64,000 nt of DNA. Source: Thermococcus sp. 2319x1. Lineage in GTDB: Archaea > Methanobacteriota_B > Thermococci > Thermococcales > Thermococcaceae. A program made the position numbers and the translations under genes. Location: positions 1,358,321 through 1,422,320 of the forward strand of contig NZ_CP012200.1 of assembly GCF_001484685.1 (NCBI RefSeq), written 5' to 3'. Shown piece after piece: positions 56,122-63,956 of this stretch. Position 1 is the first letter of the stretch. Every line of letters starts with the position of its first letter. The notes beneath the pieces are model-generated. The model did not search any database. It was not told the DNA's origin and saw nothing but the letters and a program-made list of their open reading frames with translations.

Positions 56122-56641
56122 GGGAACACCTCGACAACTTTGAGAAAGCTGAAGAAATTGAAAATTTTCTCTCTTCAAGCTCTCCAAGCCTAAGGAAAAC
56201 GTAAAAAGAGGCAACCCAGATGCTGAGTTGAACCAAAAGCAGGGGCACATCATGGGGGTAATGGGGTGGGGAGAAGATAGCCGGGGGGAACAGCAGTATA
56301 CTGAGCTGAAAACTGAGAAAAGTTAAGAAGGGGGCATTCTCAATAGAGAACGAGGGATTGATGCTCTTGATTGCTTTCAGCTTCAAAAAGTACACAACAA
56401 CGAACAAAACCGCATAATGCAGCCCATAAAGAGAAAGAAGTTTAATTCCAAGTTCCTTCCGCTTCAAGAGTGCGTATAACATTAAAATCACAGCGCCTCC
56501 GAGATAGGCAGAGAGCCAAGTGGACAAATCCTTGTAAAACCCATAAGGGGCATCAAAATTGGCAAAGGCTATTGCCCCGGGCTGTGTCATCATTAAAATT
56601 GCCAGAGTAAAGAACAAAAACCTCAACCCATTTCTCCCCAT
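56108..56641 (-). CDS. Hypothetical membrane protein
   Basis: A 177-residue protein with about four to five hydrophobic helices (AILMMTQPGAIAFA, YLGGAVILMLYALL, YAVLFVVVYFLKL, VQLSIWVASFYVFL) and a short charged tail. I do not recognise a family. Its end overlaps the radical SAM gene start by 14 bases. It is divergent from the DUF1624 gene, with only 43 bases between the starts, so the two promoters must be very tight and the mRNAs may be leaderless. Confidence 0.65.
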   Translation of the reverse strand: MGRNGLRFLFFTLAILMMTQPGAIAFANFDAPYGFYKDLSTWLSAYLGGAVILMLYALLKRKELGIKLLSLYGLHYAVLFVVVYFLKLKAIKSINPSFSIENAPFLTFLSFQLSILLFPPAIFSPPHYPHDVPLLLVQLSIWVASFYVFLRLGELEERKFSISSAFSKLSRCSHEGC

Positions 56642-56684
56642 GACAACCCCAAACTTAAATAAGCCTTGGAGTTTATATCCTTTG

Positions 56685-57425
56685 ATGTTCGGGAGTGAAG
56701 TTTATTCAAAGCGCTTTTGGGAGGTCGACTTCGTTAGAGGAATAGCGTTAATCATGATGTTAATTTCAAATTTTGTCACCGATTTGCAGTTCTTTCTTGG
56801 CTATTCCGAGCACAAACTCTTTTGGAGGCTCTTCGCCTATGCGACCGCCTCCCTCTTTGTTTCAATTTCCGGGCTATCGCTCTGGATAAGTCATGCAAGG
56901 GGAAGAAAAAGCCCCAAAAAATATCTGCTCAGGTTCACAAAGCTGTTCGGCCTTGGTTTGCTCATAACCCTCATCACATCTATGCTGCTGGATAAAGGGA
57001 CAATCTACTTTGGAGTTCTGCATTTCTTAGGCGTCGCAAGTTTGCTCATAATTCCCTTCTACCCCCTTGGATGGAAAAACATCTTTCCCGCAGTTCTCTT
57101 TCTCCTTGGAGGTCAAATCGTGAAGAACGTTCACGTCGACACCTTGCTCTTTCTTCCCTTGGGAATAACTCCTCGCGAGTTCTTTACTCTTGATTACTTC
57201 CCGATTTTCCCGTGGTTTGGAGTTTTCCTTCTGGGAACCTCCACTGGGGCGTTAATCTATCCCGAAGGAAAGAGAAAATTCAAAACAAGCCTGCCAAAAA
57301 TTCCCCCCGTAGAGTTTATCTGCTTTATGGGGAGGAACACCTTAGGGATTTACCTCATCCATCAGCCGGTTTTTGTAGGATTTTTCATGCTTCTCTACGG
57401 CGGTTTGCCCAACTTAGGGGTGTGA
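56685..57425 (+). CDS. DUF1624/HGSNAT-like membrane protein
   Basis: A 246-residue membrane protein that starts with RFWEVDFVRGIALIMMLISNFVTDL, the signature of the DUF1624 (heparan-alpha-glucosaminide acetyltransferase-like) family, followed by five to six helices. The C-terminus has GRNTLGIYLIHQP, an acyltransferase-like element. It probably acylates an envelope sugar or lipid; the acceptor is unknown. The start is inferred (ATG 56685); the frame is open further upstream but would run into the divergent gene. It precedes the NfeD-like gene by three bases. Confidence 0.8.
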   Translation: MFGSEVYSKRFWEVDFVRGIALIMMLISNFVTDLQFFLGYSEHKLFWRLFAYATASLFVSISGLSLWISHARGRKSPKKYLLRFTKLFGLGLLITLITSMLLDKGTIYFGVLHFLGVASLLIIPFYPLGWKNIFPAVLFLLGGQIVKNVHVDTLLFLPLGITPREFFTLDYFPIFPWFGVFLLGTSTGALIYPEGKRKFKTSLPKIPPVEFICFMGRNTLGIYLIHQPVFVGFFMLLYGGLPNLGV

Positions 57426-57428
57426 ACT

Positions 57429-57818
57429 ATGAAGGCCTACGTCAAAAACACCCTCAAAACCCTCAGCATATTGGCAGATGAGATAGTTGTTGGAGTATTT
57501 CTGTTCTTTGTTTTGCCGAGAGTCGGGATAGAGGTTCCTTTAAAACCCGCTCTTGCTGTAATAGGTTTTCTTGTTTTTAAAGATATCATTGCCGTTAAGT
57601 TCCTCTGGGAGGTCTTTGAGAAAAGAGCAGAGGTTGGGCCCGAGGCATTGATTGGAAAAGAAGCAACCGTGATTGAAGATTTAAGCCCAAAAGGGGTTGT
57701 AAAAGTAGGAAACGAGCTGTGGATAGCTGAATGCATAAATGGAAGCGCCAAAACCGGGGAGAAGGTCAGGATAATCCAAGTTAGGGGCACTAAGCTGCTC
57801 GTGGAACGCCAAGGGTAG
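57429..57818 (+). CDS. NfeD-like membrane protein with C-terminal OB domain
   Basis: A 129-residue protein with two N-terminal helices (about 12-55), then a small beta-barrel (GKEATVIEDLSPKGVVKVGNELWIAEC..AKTGEKVRIIQVRGTKLLVE) matching the NfeD C-terminal OB fold. Short NfeD forms often partner stomatin-type proteins, but none is adjacent here. It is coupled to the DUF1624 gene. The 3' end overlaps the convergent PH-domain gene by 29 bases. Confidence 0.82.
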   Translation: MKAYVKNTLKTLSILADEIVVGVFLFFVLPRVGIEVPLKPALAVIGFLVFKDIIAVKFLWEVFEKRAEVGPEALIGKEATVIEDLSPKGVVKVGNELWIAECINGSAKTGEKVRIIQVRGTKLLVERQG

Positions 57819-58221
57819 TTAAAACCATAGCAACTTCTTCCGGGTTATCAGTTGTGAACGCCACATCCCAACCCCTTCTGTGCAGGAGGATGCATCCTTC
57901 AGCAGGGAAATTAAACCTTATTGGGGCCCAACAGCTTACCCAGCCCAATTTAACCTCAAAACTCTCGATTTCATCGATCTTAATCGTTTTTCTGATAATC
58001 AACCCCAGAGTTCCGCGAAGCCTTATCTCTCTTTCATCTATTTCTATTTTAAAGCTCAACACGTCTATCAAAATCATGACAACAGCGATGAAAACTACTG
58101 CCATAAACCCAAAGCCCTCTCCCGTATGATATGTCGCCCAAAGGCCCGCTAAGAGACCTATATACGCTGGGAATGTAATAAAAAGCACAAACCTGCTAAA
58201 CCTCCTTTCTTCGTAGAGCAT
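57790..58221 (-). CDS. Small membrane protein with PH-like domain
   Basis: A 143-residue protein with two helices near the N-terminus (about 12-55) and a soluble part (IEIDEREIRLRGTLGLIIRKTIKIDEIESFEVK...GCILLHRRGWDVAFTTDNPEEVAMVL). The soluble part follows the bacterial/archaeal PH (DUF304-like) pattern. Function unknown. It is convergent with the NfeD-like gene. Confidence 0.65.
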   Translation of the reverse strand: MLYEERRFSRFVLFITFPAYIGLLAGLWATYHTGEGFGFMAVVFIAVVMILIDVLSFKIEIDEREIRLRGTLGLIIRKTIKIDEIESFEVKLGWVSCWAPIRFNFPAEGCILLHRRGWDVAFTTDNPEEVAMVLTTLGVPRAA

Positions 58222-58243
58222 ATGGCACCAAGAAGAAAAATGG

Positions 58244-58426
58244 TTAAAATCTAATAAAGCTTTCCCAAGCTTTTGTGTCCTTTAAACCATGGCCCGTTGC
58301 AACCACAACGACACTTTCGTCTCTATCTATTATTCCCTCTTCCCTCATGTTTTTAGCGAGGGCAAGACTATTGCTGAGGAAGGCTCCACGAAGAGACCCT
58401 CTTTTCCGAGCATTAAGCCTGCGTTC
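58244..58426 (-). pseudogene. thrC: C-terminal fragment of threonine synthase
   Basis: The minus strand reads NAGLMLGKEGLFVEPSS, then in a shifted frame SLALAKNMREEGIIDRDESVVVVATGHGLKDTKAWESFIRF and a stop. This is the last 60 or so residues of threonine synthase (EGLFVEPASAAS and TGHGLKD are diagnostic). The rest of the gene is absent, and a frameshift lies after VEPS. The fragment abuts a PIN remnant on the other strand at about 58428. Confidence 0.8.
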
Positions 58427-58428
58427 AT

Positions 58429-58634
58429 ATGATAAGAGCCGAAAAAGTTGAAATAGTGTTTATACAGGCAGATGAAAAACTTTCATTGCTTGCAGGGAGA
58501 ATCAAAGCATTTCACAAATTAAGTTATGCCGACGCTTTTGTTGTGGCAACTGCAATTGAAACGAATTCCGAATTCTAACCGGTGATGAAGAATTCAGACG
58601 CGTAGATGGTAAGGTGGAGATAGAATGGCTCTAA
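58429..58634 (+). pseudogene. C-terminal fragment of a PIN-domain (VapC-like) toxin
   Basis: From 58429 the frame reads MIRAEKVEIVFIQADEKLSLLAGRIK and KLSYADAFVVATAIETN, then meets a stop. One base over, it continues RILTGDEEFRRVDGKVEIEWL and stops at 58634. SYADAFVVATA and LTGDEEF with their acidic residues are the C-terminal PIN motifs. The N-terminal half and the antitoxin are missing. Confidence 0.82.
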
Positions 58635-58639
58635 TACCT

Positions 58640-59734
58640 TCACCCCTTAAATTTCAGCACGTGAATGTCCCTAACAACCCTGTGCCTCGCTTCAAAGTCC
58701 GTGTATTTCCCTAAAACTTCAAAGCCAAGCTTTCCAAGCCACTTCCTGTCTTTGCGGTAAATTTTACCATCGCTGAGCTTGTATGCTGGAAAAACGAACA
58801 CAACCTTTCCGTTTCTCTTTAAAACATCTCTAAAACTATCAAAAACCTGATAATAAAATCTATCGAGCTCGTTGGCAAGATTTATTGCCTCATCTTTTGT
58901 GGGATGATACTTTAGTGGCTTGCCCATATAGGGCTCCGTAACAATAGCGTCAAACCTAATTCTAAAGCACCTTTTGAGCTTTCTCGCATCACACACTTCA
59001 AGATGGGCCGTTCTCTTTACTTTAAACTCCTTCTTCAACCACTTCAGGTTTTCTTTGGCTCCGTGAATAGCTTTTGGATTGGAATCACTCCCGTAAGCAT
59101 TTAAACCTTGAAGCAAAAACTCCTGCACTATAGTCCCTATCCCGCAGAAGGGATCAAGGAAGTTGCCCTGCTTTACCTCTGTGAGGTTTACCATTATTCT
59201 CGCTAAACGCGGGGGAATTGAGAAGATCGCCCTCTCTACGGGTCTTTCAACGTCAAGTTTTTTGAGTTCAAACGGGTCAGTTATGGCCACTGTTTCTCCC
59301 ACGTAGACCTTTTTTCCAAAGAGAAAGACGAAGTCCTTAACCTCGGGAAAGCCCTTCAGGATGAGCTCAGAGGGCATTGCATAGACCTTTGCGGGTTTGA
59401 AGAACTTGCTTGTGCCTTGAGACTTGAAATGCTTCTTTATCTCGCTCCCAAGCTTTCTCCAGAGCTTCCAGTCGTTTTTTCCATAAAGACTCACGGTGAA
59501 GAGCTTTGCATACTCTAAGTCTTTTATAGCCTCTTCTCCTTCTCCAATAATTTTTATCAGCTTCAAAGAACCGCCAAGTCTATGGAAAAGCCTTTCTACG
59601 CTTCTATCACCTTCAAAAAGTATCCAGTCTTTTGAGCTCTCAACTACACTAACTTTTAACCCAAATCTCCTCACAAAAGCCCAGAATTCAGCTTCACTGA
59701 GCTTTGGATTCTTTCCATAGATGAGCGCATACAT
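58640..59734 (-). CDS. THUMP-domain RNA methyltransferase (Trm11/TrmG10-like)
   Basis: A 364-residue enzyme with an N-terminal THUMP-type RNA-binding part (about 60-165) and a C-terminal Rossmann methyltransferase. SAM motif I is FLDPFCGIGTIVQEFLLQG (about 195-213), and the catalytic loop reads VTEPYMGKPLK where TrmG10 enzymes have DPPYG. It probably makes an N2-methylated guanosine in tRNA, but the altered loop argues against simply calling it TrmG10. Its stop is six bases from the PIN fragment. Confidence 0.82.
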   Translation of the reverse strand: MYALIYGKNPKLSEAEFWAFVRRFGLKVSVVESSKDWILFEGDRSVERLFHRLGGSLKLIKIIGEGEEAIKDLEYAKLFTVSLYGKNDWKLWRKLGSEIKKHFKSQGTSKFFKPAKVYAMPSELILKGFPEVKDFVFLFGKKVYVGETVAITDPFELKKLDVERPVERAIFSIPPRLARIMVNLTEVKQGNFLDPFCGIGTIVQEFLLQGLNAYGSDSNPKAIHGAKENLKWLKKEFKVKRTAHLEVCDARKLKRCFRIRFDAIVTEPYMGKPLKYHPTKDEAINLANELDRFYYQVFDSFRDVLKRNGKVVFVFPAYKLSDGKIYRKDRKWLGKLGFEVLGKYTDFEARHRVVRDIHVLKFKG

Positions 59735-60077
59735 GATGGGAAGTTCATAGGGGGATTTAAAAAGGTTTGTGAGGGAATAGATGATGGAGCATTAACTTTT
59801 CTGTATTTTGCTCATTTCGTACTTAACCCAGTTTATTTTTGCTTTCTTCTCCTCGGCACGGGTGGAATCCTCATTCCAACTTAAGAACCTTTAAGAGAAC
59901 TTGCTACACGTTGCCCGGCTTTGAAAAAGTTAGTGAGCGGGAACACAGGCTCTGGGACTTAGCTTCCCAACTCGCTTATATAACTCCAGCTGAAGATGGA
60001 GCAAGTGGAGGCACTATAGTTTTATAATTTCAGAAGCCAAGAAAGAGAATAGCACGGAAAATTCTGGAGGGGTAAAG
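59735..60077. other. Intergenic stretch with a short coding-like remnant
   Basis: About 340 bases without an accepted gene. On the minus strand 59792-59890 reads RFLSWNEDSTRAEEKKAKINWVKYEMSKIQKS between two stops, charged like a real C-terminus but without a start. A plus-strand 62-codon frame at 59839-60027 has no ribosome binding site and low-quality composition. Nothing else is seen apart from GGAGGGGTAAAG for the next gene. Confidence 0.35.
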
Positions 60078-60479
60078 ATGATCCTCGAGATTGAGATTCC
60101 AACAAAAGAGGAGTTCGAACTTATTGACATCACCCCCTTGGTAAACGAGAAGATACGGGAGAGCGGGATAAAAGAGGGAATAGCCGTGATTTTTACAACA
60201 CACACAACAACAGCCCTTTTCATCAACGAGAATGAGAGCGGCCTTCTTGAAGATGTCAAAGAGTTCTTTGAAAGTTTTATTCCCAAGGGGAAGGGTTACA
60301 AACACGATAGAATAGACAGAAATGCCCACTCCCATTTAAGGAGCATCCTTTTGAACCCAAGCCTTACAATTCCAATAAAAGACGGAAAACTCTTGCTCGG
60401 GACGTGGCAAAGCGTGATTTTTGCTGAGCTAGATGGACCAAGGAGAAGAAAGGTTTTTGTAAAAATATGTGAGTGCTAA
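60078..60479 (+). CDS. YjbQ/UPF0047 family protein
   Basis: A 133-residue trimer-forming protein. The family signature is complete: GIAVIFTTHTTTALFINENE (about 39-58), DRNAHSHLRSILLNPSLTIPI (about 83-103) with conserved His residues, and LLGTWQSVIFAELDGPRRRKV at the end. Bacterial members show a side thiamine-phosphate synthase activity; the real role is unknown. GGAGGGGTAAAG gives the ATG. Confidence 0.94.
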   Translation: MILEIEIPTKEEFELIDITPLVNEKIRESGIKEGIAVIFTTHTTTALFINENESGLLEDVKEFFESFIPKGKGYKHDRIDRNAHSHLRSILLNPSLTIPIKDGKLLLGTWQSVIFAELDGPRRRKVFVKICEC

Positions 60480-60521
60480 AACTCTATTTCTCTTTTTGGA
60501 AAATAAAGGGGAATAGAAGTA

Positions 60522-61705
60522 TTAACCACTTAGAATTTTGAATGCAAAGATCGGTACTGTATTCATATTGTTAACGTTCGCTGTTGCTTCTCCTTTCTTC
60601 ACAGTATGCCAAGTCCCACTCTCTCCATATACCTCAAAATCCACAAGATATGCCTGATTACTTATTTCCTCATAGCTAACATCAATAAACAAGCCCGCCA
60701 GGGTTGCAGCTTGAGCAGCCGTTCCTGTAATCTTCCCTATCATCACCAGATAATCAATAAATCCCAAGGCATCAACCCCTGATGAAGAGTAACTGCTTCC
60801 ACTCACGGTGTATGTGTAGTAAGGAGTTCTGTAAGAAGAGGAGTATCTATATGCTATTGTCTCCCAATTGTCTATAGGAAGGGGCTTGACATCTGATGGT
60901 TTGTAGTTGGCTCCATCTAATGAACTTGGATCAAAACTTTTAATATAAACGTATTCCTCATAGAAAGTTTGTCCATCAATATGAATACCCCATCGCTCAT
61001 AGCGATATGTAAATGTCATCCAGATATACCCATTCTGCACACCATCAAAGTAAACTTTCTTGAAGTTGTCCCCTGACACATCATAAATATAATGGTATCC
61101 TATCTGAGACCATTCACTGCTTGTAAACACGTACATCCCAAATCCTATCCTCGAAGCTGCAGCATAGTAGTAAAGCAAGTGTCCCCAGCTGTATGAATCC
61201 AAATTCATCACTTCTGCAACAACCGCTCGAATGTCTTTATCTTCTGAGTCGTCAAGCCACTCATAATATCCAGCCAGTGGTTGAATATCCTTACTTGAGG
61301 TTATCTGATAAGAACTAGAGGACTTTAAGGGTTTAAACTTGGGGATTATTGTAATTTTAGAAACTGGCACTTCCCATTTTAATGGCACTCCTTGAACAGC
61401 AACATTACCTCTTTTTACAACAGTAATCACCAAAAGTGATTCACTCCCAAGTCCCTGCTGTTTGGTATAGTCATCCCAGGCTCTCTTTAAATCTCTTAAA
61501 TCGATATAAATTTCCTCTCCTTCTGCTTCGTAATGTCCAACCTCTCTCAATCCTTCGGGATATAACGCCTTAACAAAAACGTGCGCTCCTGTAGAATTTT
61601 CAATTTTCAAAACCACCACAGGCCCAGGTTGTATATTGTTGATGGCACTACTCACAAAACCAAAAAAACTAAACCCAATATGAAGATCTTGGTTAATCTT
61701 CGCAT
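60522..61705 (-). pseudogene. Secreted Tyr/Ser-rich protein, frameshifted in the signal peptide
   Basis: The long part (from GTG 61655, 377 residues) begins abruptly at MSSAINNIQPG. Directly upstream, ATG 61705 with a good ribosome binding site (GGTGATCTACCA) opens a signal peptide MRRLTKIFILGLVF that reaches a stop at TGA in the other frame. Adding one base to the seven-base homopolymer at 61662-61668 joins the two into a clean signal peptide. The mature part has Tyr/Ser/Trp-rich segments (SSEWSQIGYHYIYD, RYSSSYRTPYYTYTVSGSS) and no helix at the end. Family unknown. It may be a phase-variable gene, a recent pseudogene or a sequencing error. Confidence 0.7.
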
Positions 61706-61733
61706 TGGTAGATCACCAGATTAAACTTTGTAT

Positions 61734-61749
61734 AAGTTATATATAACTT
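61734..61749 (-). promoter_or_regulatory. Palindromic TATA element upstream of the secreted protein
   Basis: AAGTTATATATAACTT is a perfect 16-base palindrome whose centre is a TATA box about 35 bases before ATG 61705. Symmetry may allow transcription both ways or binding of a dimeric regulator. Confidence 0.5.
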
Positions 61750-61903
61750 TTTCGAATTATCATCTTTATTGTTCTTTATAGGTGACAAAACCTGGGAGTA
61801 ATCTGTAAAATTTCCACAGCGGTTGTAAGATATTTGAAACGTCCATTTTTGACCAGTATTTCCTTGTAGTTTGAGCATTCTATTAATTGTTGGTGATGTG
61901 GTG

Positions 61904-62077
61904 ATGTTTGAGTTTGAGGGTTTGAGAAGGTTTTGGGAGAGGGAGAGGAAGTCAGAGGAAGAGAGAGTATGCGAGATACGAGGCAGTGAACTTCCAAAGA
62001 AAAATCATTTGAGGACAAAAAGTTTATCAAACCAAAAATCCAAACGAACATTAGAAGTTTATTTCATAATTGGGTGA
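61904..62077 (+). CDS. 57-residue charged ORF, unrecognised
   Basis: A short frame (MFEFEGLRRFWERERKSEEERVCEI...) with a good ribosome binding site (GGTGATGTG). The first 30 residues look like the head of a longer helical protein, while the second part is Lys/Asn-rich and less coding-like. It could be the start of a gene cut off by a rearrangement. No family is recognised. Confidence 0.35.
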   Translation: MFEFEGLRRFWERERKSEEERVCEIRGSELPKKNHLRTKSLSNQKSKRTLEVYFIIG

Positions 62078-62130
62078 TCATTTCTAATCAGAAACCCTAT
62101 ATGATTTGACCAACAATACATGGTAGTGGG

Positions 62131-62583
62131 ATGAAGATGCCAGAAGACCGGGATATCGAGAAGCTCTCAGAGGAGGTCAAAACCCTAAGAAAGGCCCTAA
62201 ATGAACTGATGGCAAGCTTTGAATTAGTCTCAAGGCTGGCAGAAAATTACCTAAGGCTTATTAACATCTATGCCCAATATGGAGGATTAGGAATAGATGT
62301 AGTCGTTTCAGAGATAAGGCATGATCTAATAGCGAGAGAGATAGTGAGAATTCTCTTTGATTTAAAAAGCGCAAACATAAGCCAGATCACTCAAGAGCTA
62401 AAAAGAAGAAGGGGCAAAGCTTCGCGAAACACCGTTAGGGAAAAGATACATCACCTAATTGAGCTTAACGTTGTTGAAGAGGTTGATGGTGAGAAGGGAA
62501 AAGTCTATGCACTCAGAAAGGAAGTGCTCAATAAGTGGTTTGATTTGATCGGAATTCCAATTAAGTTTGACCAAACAGAATAA
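62131..62583 (+). CDS. Predicted winged-helix regulator with coiled coil
   Basis: A 150-residue protein. A coiled coil (about 8-45, IEKLSEEVKTLRKALNELM) is followed by a winged-helix domain (about 75-145: AREIVRILFDLKSANISQITQELKRRRGKASRNTVREKIHHLIELNVVEEVDG...VYALRKEVL). It probably binds DNA and could control the two following genes, which begin 18 and 590 bases later. ATG 62137 is an equally possible start. I do not know a named family. Confidence 0.7.
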   Translation: MKMPEDRDIEKLSEEVKTLRKALNELMASFELVSRLAENYLRLINIYAQYGGLGIDVVVSEIRHDLIAREIVRILFDLKSANISQITQELKRRRGKASRNTVREKIHHLIELNVVEEVDGEKGKVYALRKEVLNKWFDLIGIPIKFDQTE

Positions 62584-62600
62584 TTATTGAGGTGATTGGA

Positions 62601-63173
62601 ATGGAATTTGGTGAAGGGATAAGGAAAAAAATTGAAGAGGCAATGGAAAGCGAAAGAGGAGCAAAGAAATTCATAGAGGAGACGATCAGAGAGCTCACAA
62701 AAGAACTCAAGGAAGCAAAGAGCAAAGAGGACGTGGAGCTCATCGAGAAGAAGATCGAAATGCTTGAGGAGATGCTCAAGGCCTACGAAAAGGGCAAGGG
62801 GGATGAGGAGGACATCAAGGAACTCCAGCAGGTACTTGGAACCGTTTCAGAGCACTTGCCAAAGATAATGGACTCCATCTTTGGACCAATAAAAGACCTC
62901 CTAAACGATGCATATGACCCAGAGAGGGCAGAGAAGTTCGGTAAAAACGTTGCAAGCTTTTACAAAGAGCTTGTAGGAGCTGGGATGGATCCGGATAAGG
63001 CTTTTGAACTCACAAAAGAGTACATGGAGAGCATGAACGTCATAAAGACCCTTGTTGCGGCGTTTATGAAAGAGAGAATGGGCAAGCTTGAAGGCCTCAA
63101 AGACCTCGGGAACATCGGAAAGAAAAAGAAGATAGAGATAGAGGAAGAGGAGGAGTTTGAGGAGGAGCTCTGA
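62601..63173 (+). CDS. Helical, highly charged protein of unknown function
   Basis: A 190-residue protein almost all helix. Long Glu/Lys heptads (about 5-75) are followed by a more hydrophobic middle (VLGTVSEHLPKIMDSIFGPIKDLLNDAYDPERAEKFGKNVASFYKELVGAGM) and a tail ending in a run of Lys then Glu. No membrane helix. ATG 62601 follows GAGGTGATTGGA. The stop overlaps the next start by one base. Function unknown; the operon suggests it works with the small membrane protein that follows. Confidence 0.7.
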   Translation: MEFGEGIRKKIEEAMESERGAKKFIEETIRELTKELKEAKSKEDVELIEKKIEMLEEMLKAYEKGKGDEEDIKELQQVLGTVSEHLPKIMDSIFGPIKDLLNDAYDPERAEKFGKNVASFYKELVGAGMDPDKAFELTKEYMESMNVIKTLVAAFMKERMGKLEGLKDLGNIGKKKKIEIEEEEEFEEEL

Positions 63174-63445
63174 TGTTTTCGCTCTTTTTTTCCTTCTTTC
63201 GGCTGCTCATGATAATTCCGAAAACACTGTGGCAGTTGGCTGGAATGAAAAGGGCTGTTAAAAGGGCAAAAAGGAAGTTCAAGAAAACGCTGATCAAGAA
63301 CGGCCTCCCGAAAGAACTTGCGGAAGAACTTGCAGATGAATACGCTATTTTGGATGAAATGCTAAGCATTGGGGGAATTTTAAAGTTAATCAAGACCTCC
63401 TGGCGTACTGAGCGTAATACGCCAGCCTTTCCAAAAGCTCGTTAA
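63173..63445 (+). CDS. Small membrane-anchored basic protein
   Basis: A 90-residue protein: one N-terminal hydrophobic segment (FSLFFSFFRLLMIIPKTLWQLAG), then a strongly basic stretch (KRAVKRAKRKFKKTL), then a helical acidic part (LPKELAEELADEYAILDEML). The start overlaps the preceding stop (TGATG). The last 18 residues run into the end of the convergent GTPase gene. No family is recognised. Confidence 0.6.
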   Translation: MFSLFFSFFRLLMIIPKTLWQLAGMKRAVKRAKRKFKKTLIKNGLPKELAEELADEYAILDEMLSIGGILKLIKTSWRTERNTPAFPKAR

Positions 63446-63956
63446 ACCCTTCATAGGTAACCAGAGACAGCAGTATCGGCTCCTGCTCAAGTCTCTTCTT
63501 GATGACTTCCCTGAGCTCTTCGACCTTTTCTCTCGGCACAAGGTCTATCTTATTGACAACAACTATTATAGGCTTATCGTACCTAAACTTTAGCAGATGA
63601 TGAAGCTTTTCCATTCCCCTATGGAGGCCATACTGGGCATCTATCATATGAATAACTATGTCCGCCGAGACGATTTCCTTCAGGAGCTCCTTGAACTTTT
63701 CCTCGCTCAGAACTTTTCCCCTAAGTTCGTGCTGCGGGTCGTACAATCCGGCCGTGTCTATTAAAACCAGCTCGTCAGCACCTCCAAGGGGGTTCTTTAT
63801 TGTTTTCGGAATCTTAACCGTCCCAAAAGCCCTTCTTATGACTCCTTTTGTGGTGCCGGGGATGGGTTGTGTTTCAGATACTTTCCTTCCCAGGAGGGCA
63901 TTCATGAGCGTGGATTTGCCAACGTTTTCAGCACCGATAATCGCAACCTTTATCAT
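63390..63956 (-). CDS. Era/TrmE-like small GTPase
   Basis: A 188-residue GTPase with G1 IIGAENVGKSTLMNALLGRK (about 5-24), G2 PIPGTTKG (Thr), G3 LIDTAGLYDP and G4 VVNKIDL; there is no KH domain. It belongs to the archaeal stand-alone branch of the Era/YihA group, likely in ribosome assembly. ATG 63956 follows GGTGGGGGAG. Its 3' end overlaps the convergent small membrane gene by 56 bases, unusually long. Confidence 0.9.
   Translation of the reverse strand: MIKVAIIGAENVGKSTLMNALLGRKVSETQPIPGTTKGVIRRAFGTVKIPKTIKNPLGGADELVLIDTAGLYDPQHELRGKVLSEEKFKELLKEIVSADIVIHMIDAQYGLHRGMEKLHHLLKFRYDKPIIVVVNKIDLVPREKVEELREVIKKRLEQEPILLSLVTYEGFNELLERLAYYAQYARRS

Noticed and set aside
59839-60027. 62-codon plus-strand frame before YjbQ
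   Set aside because: No ribosome binding site, mixed composition, no recognisable domain; treated as intergenic.
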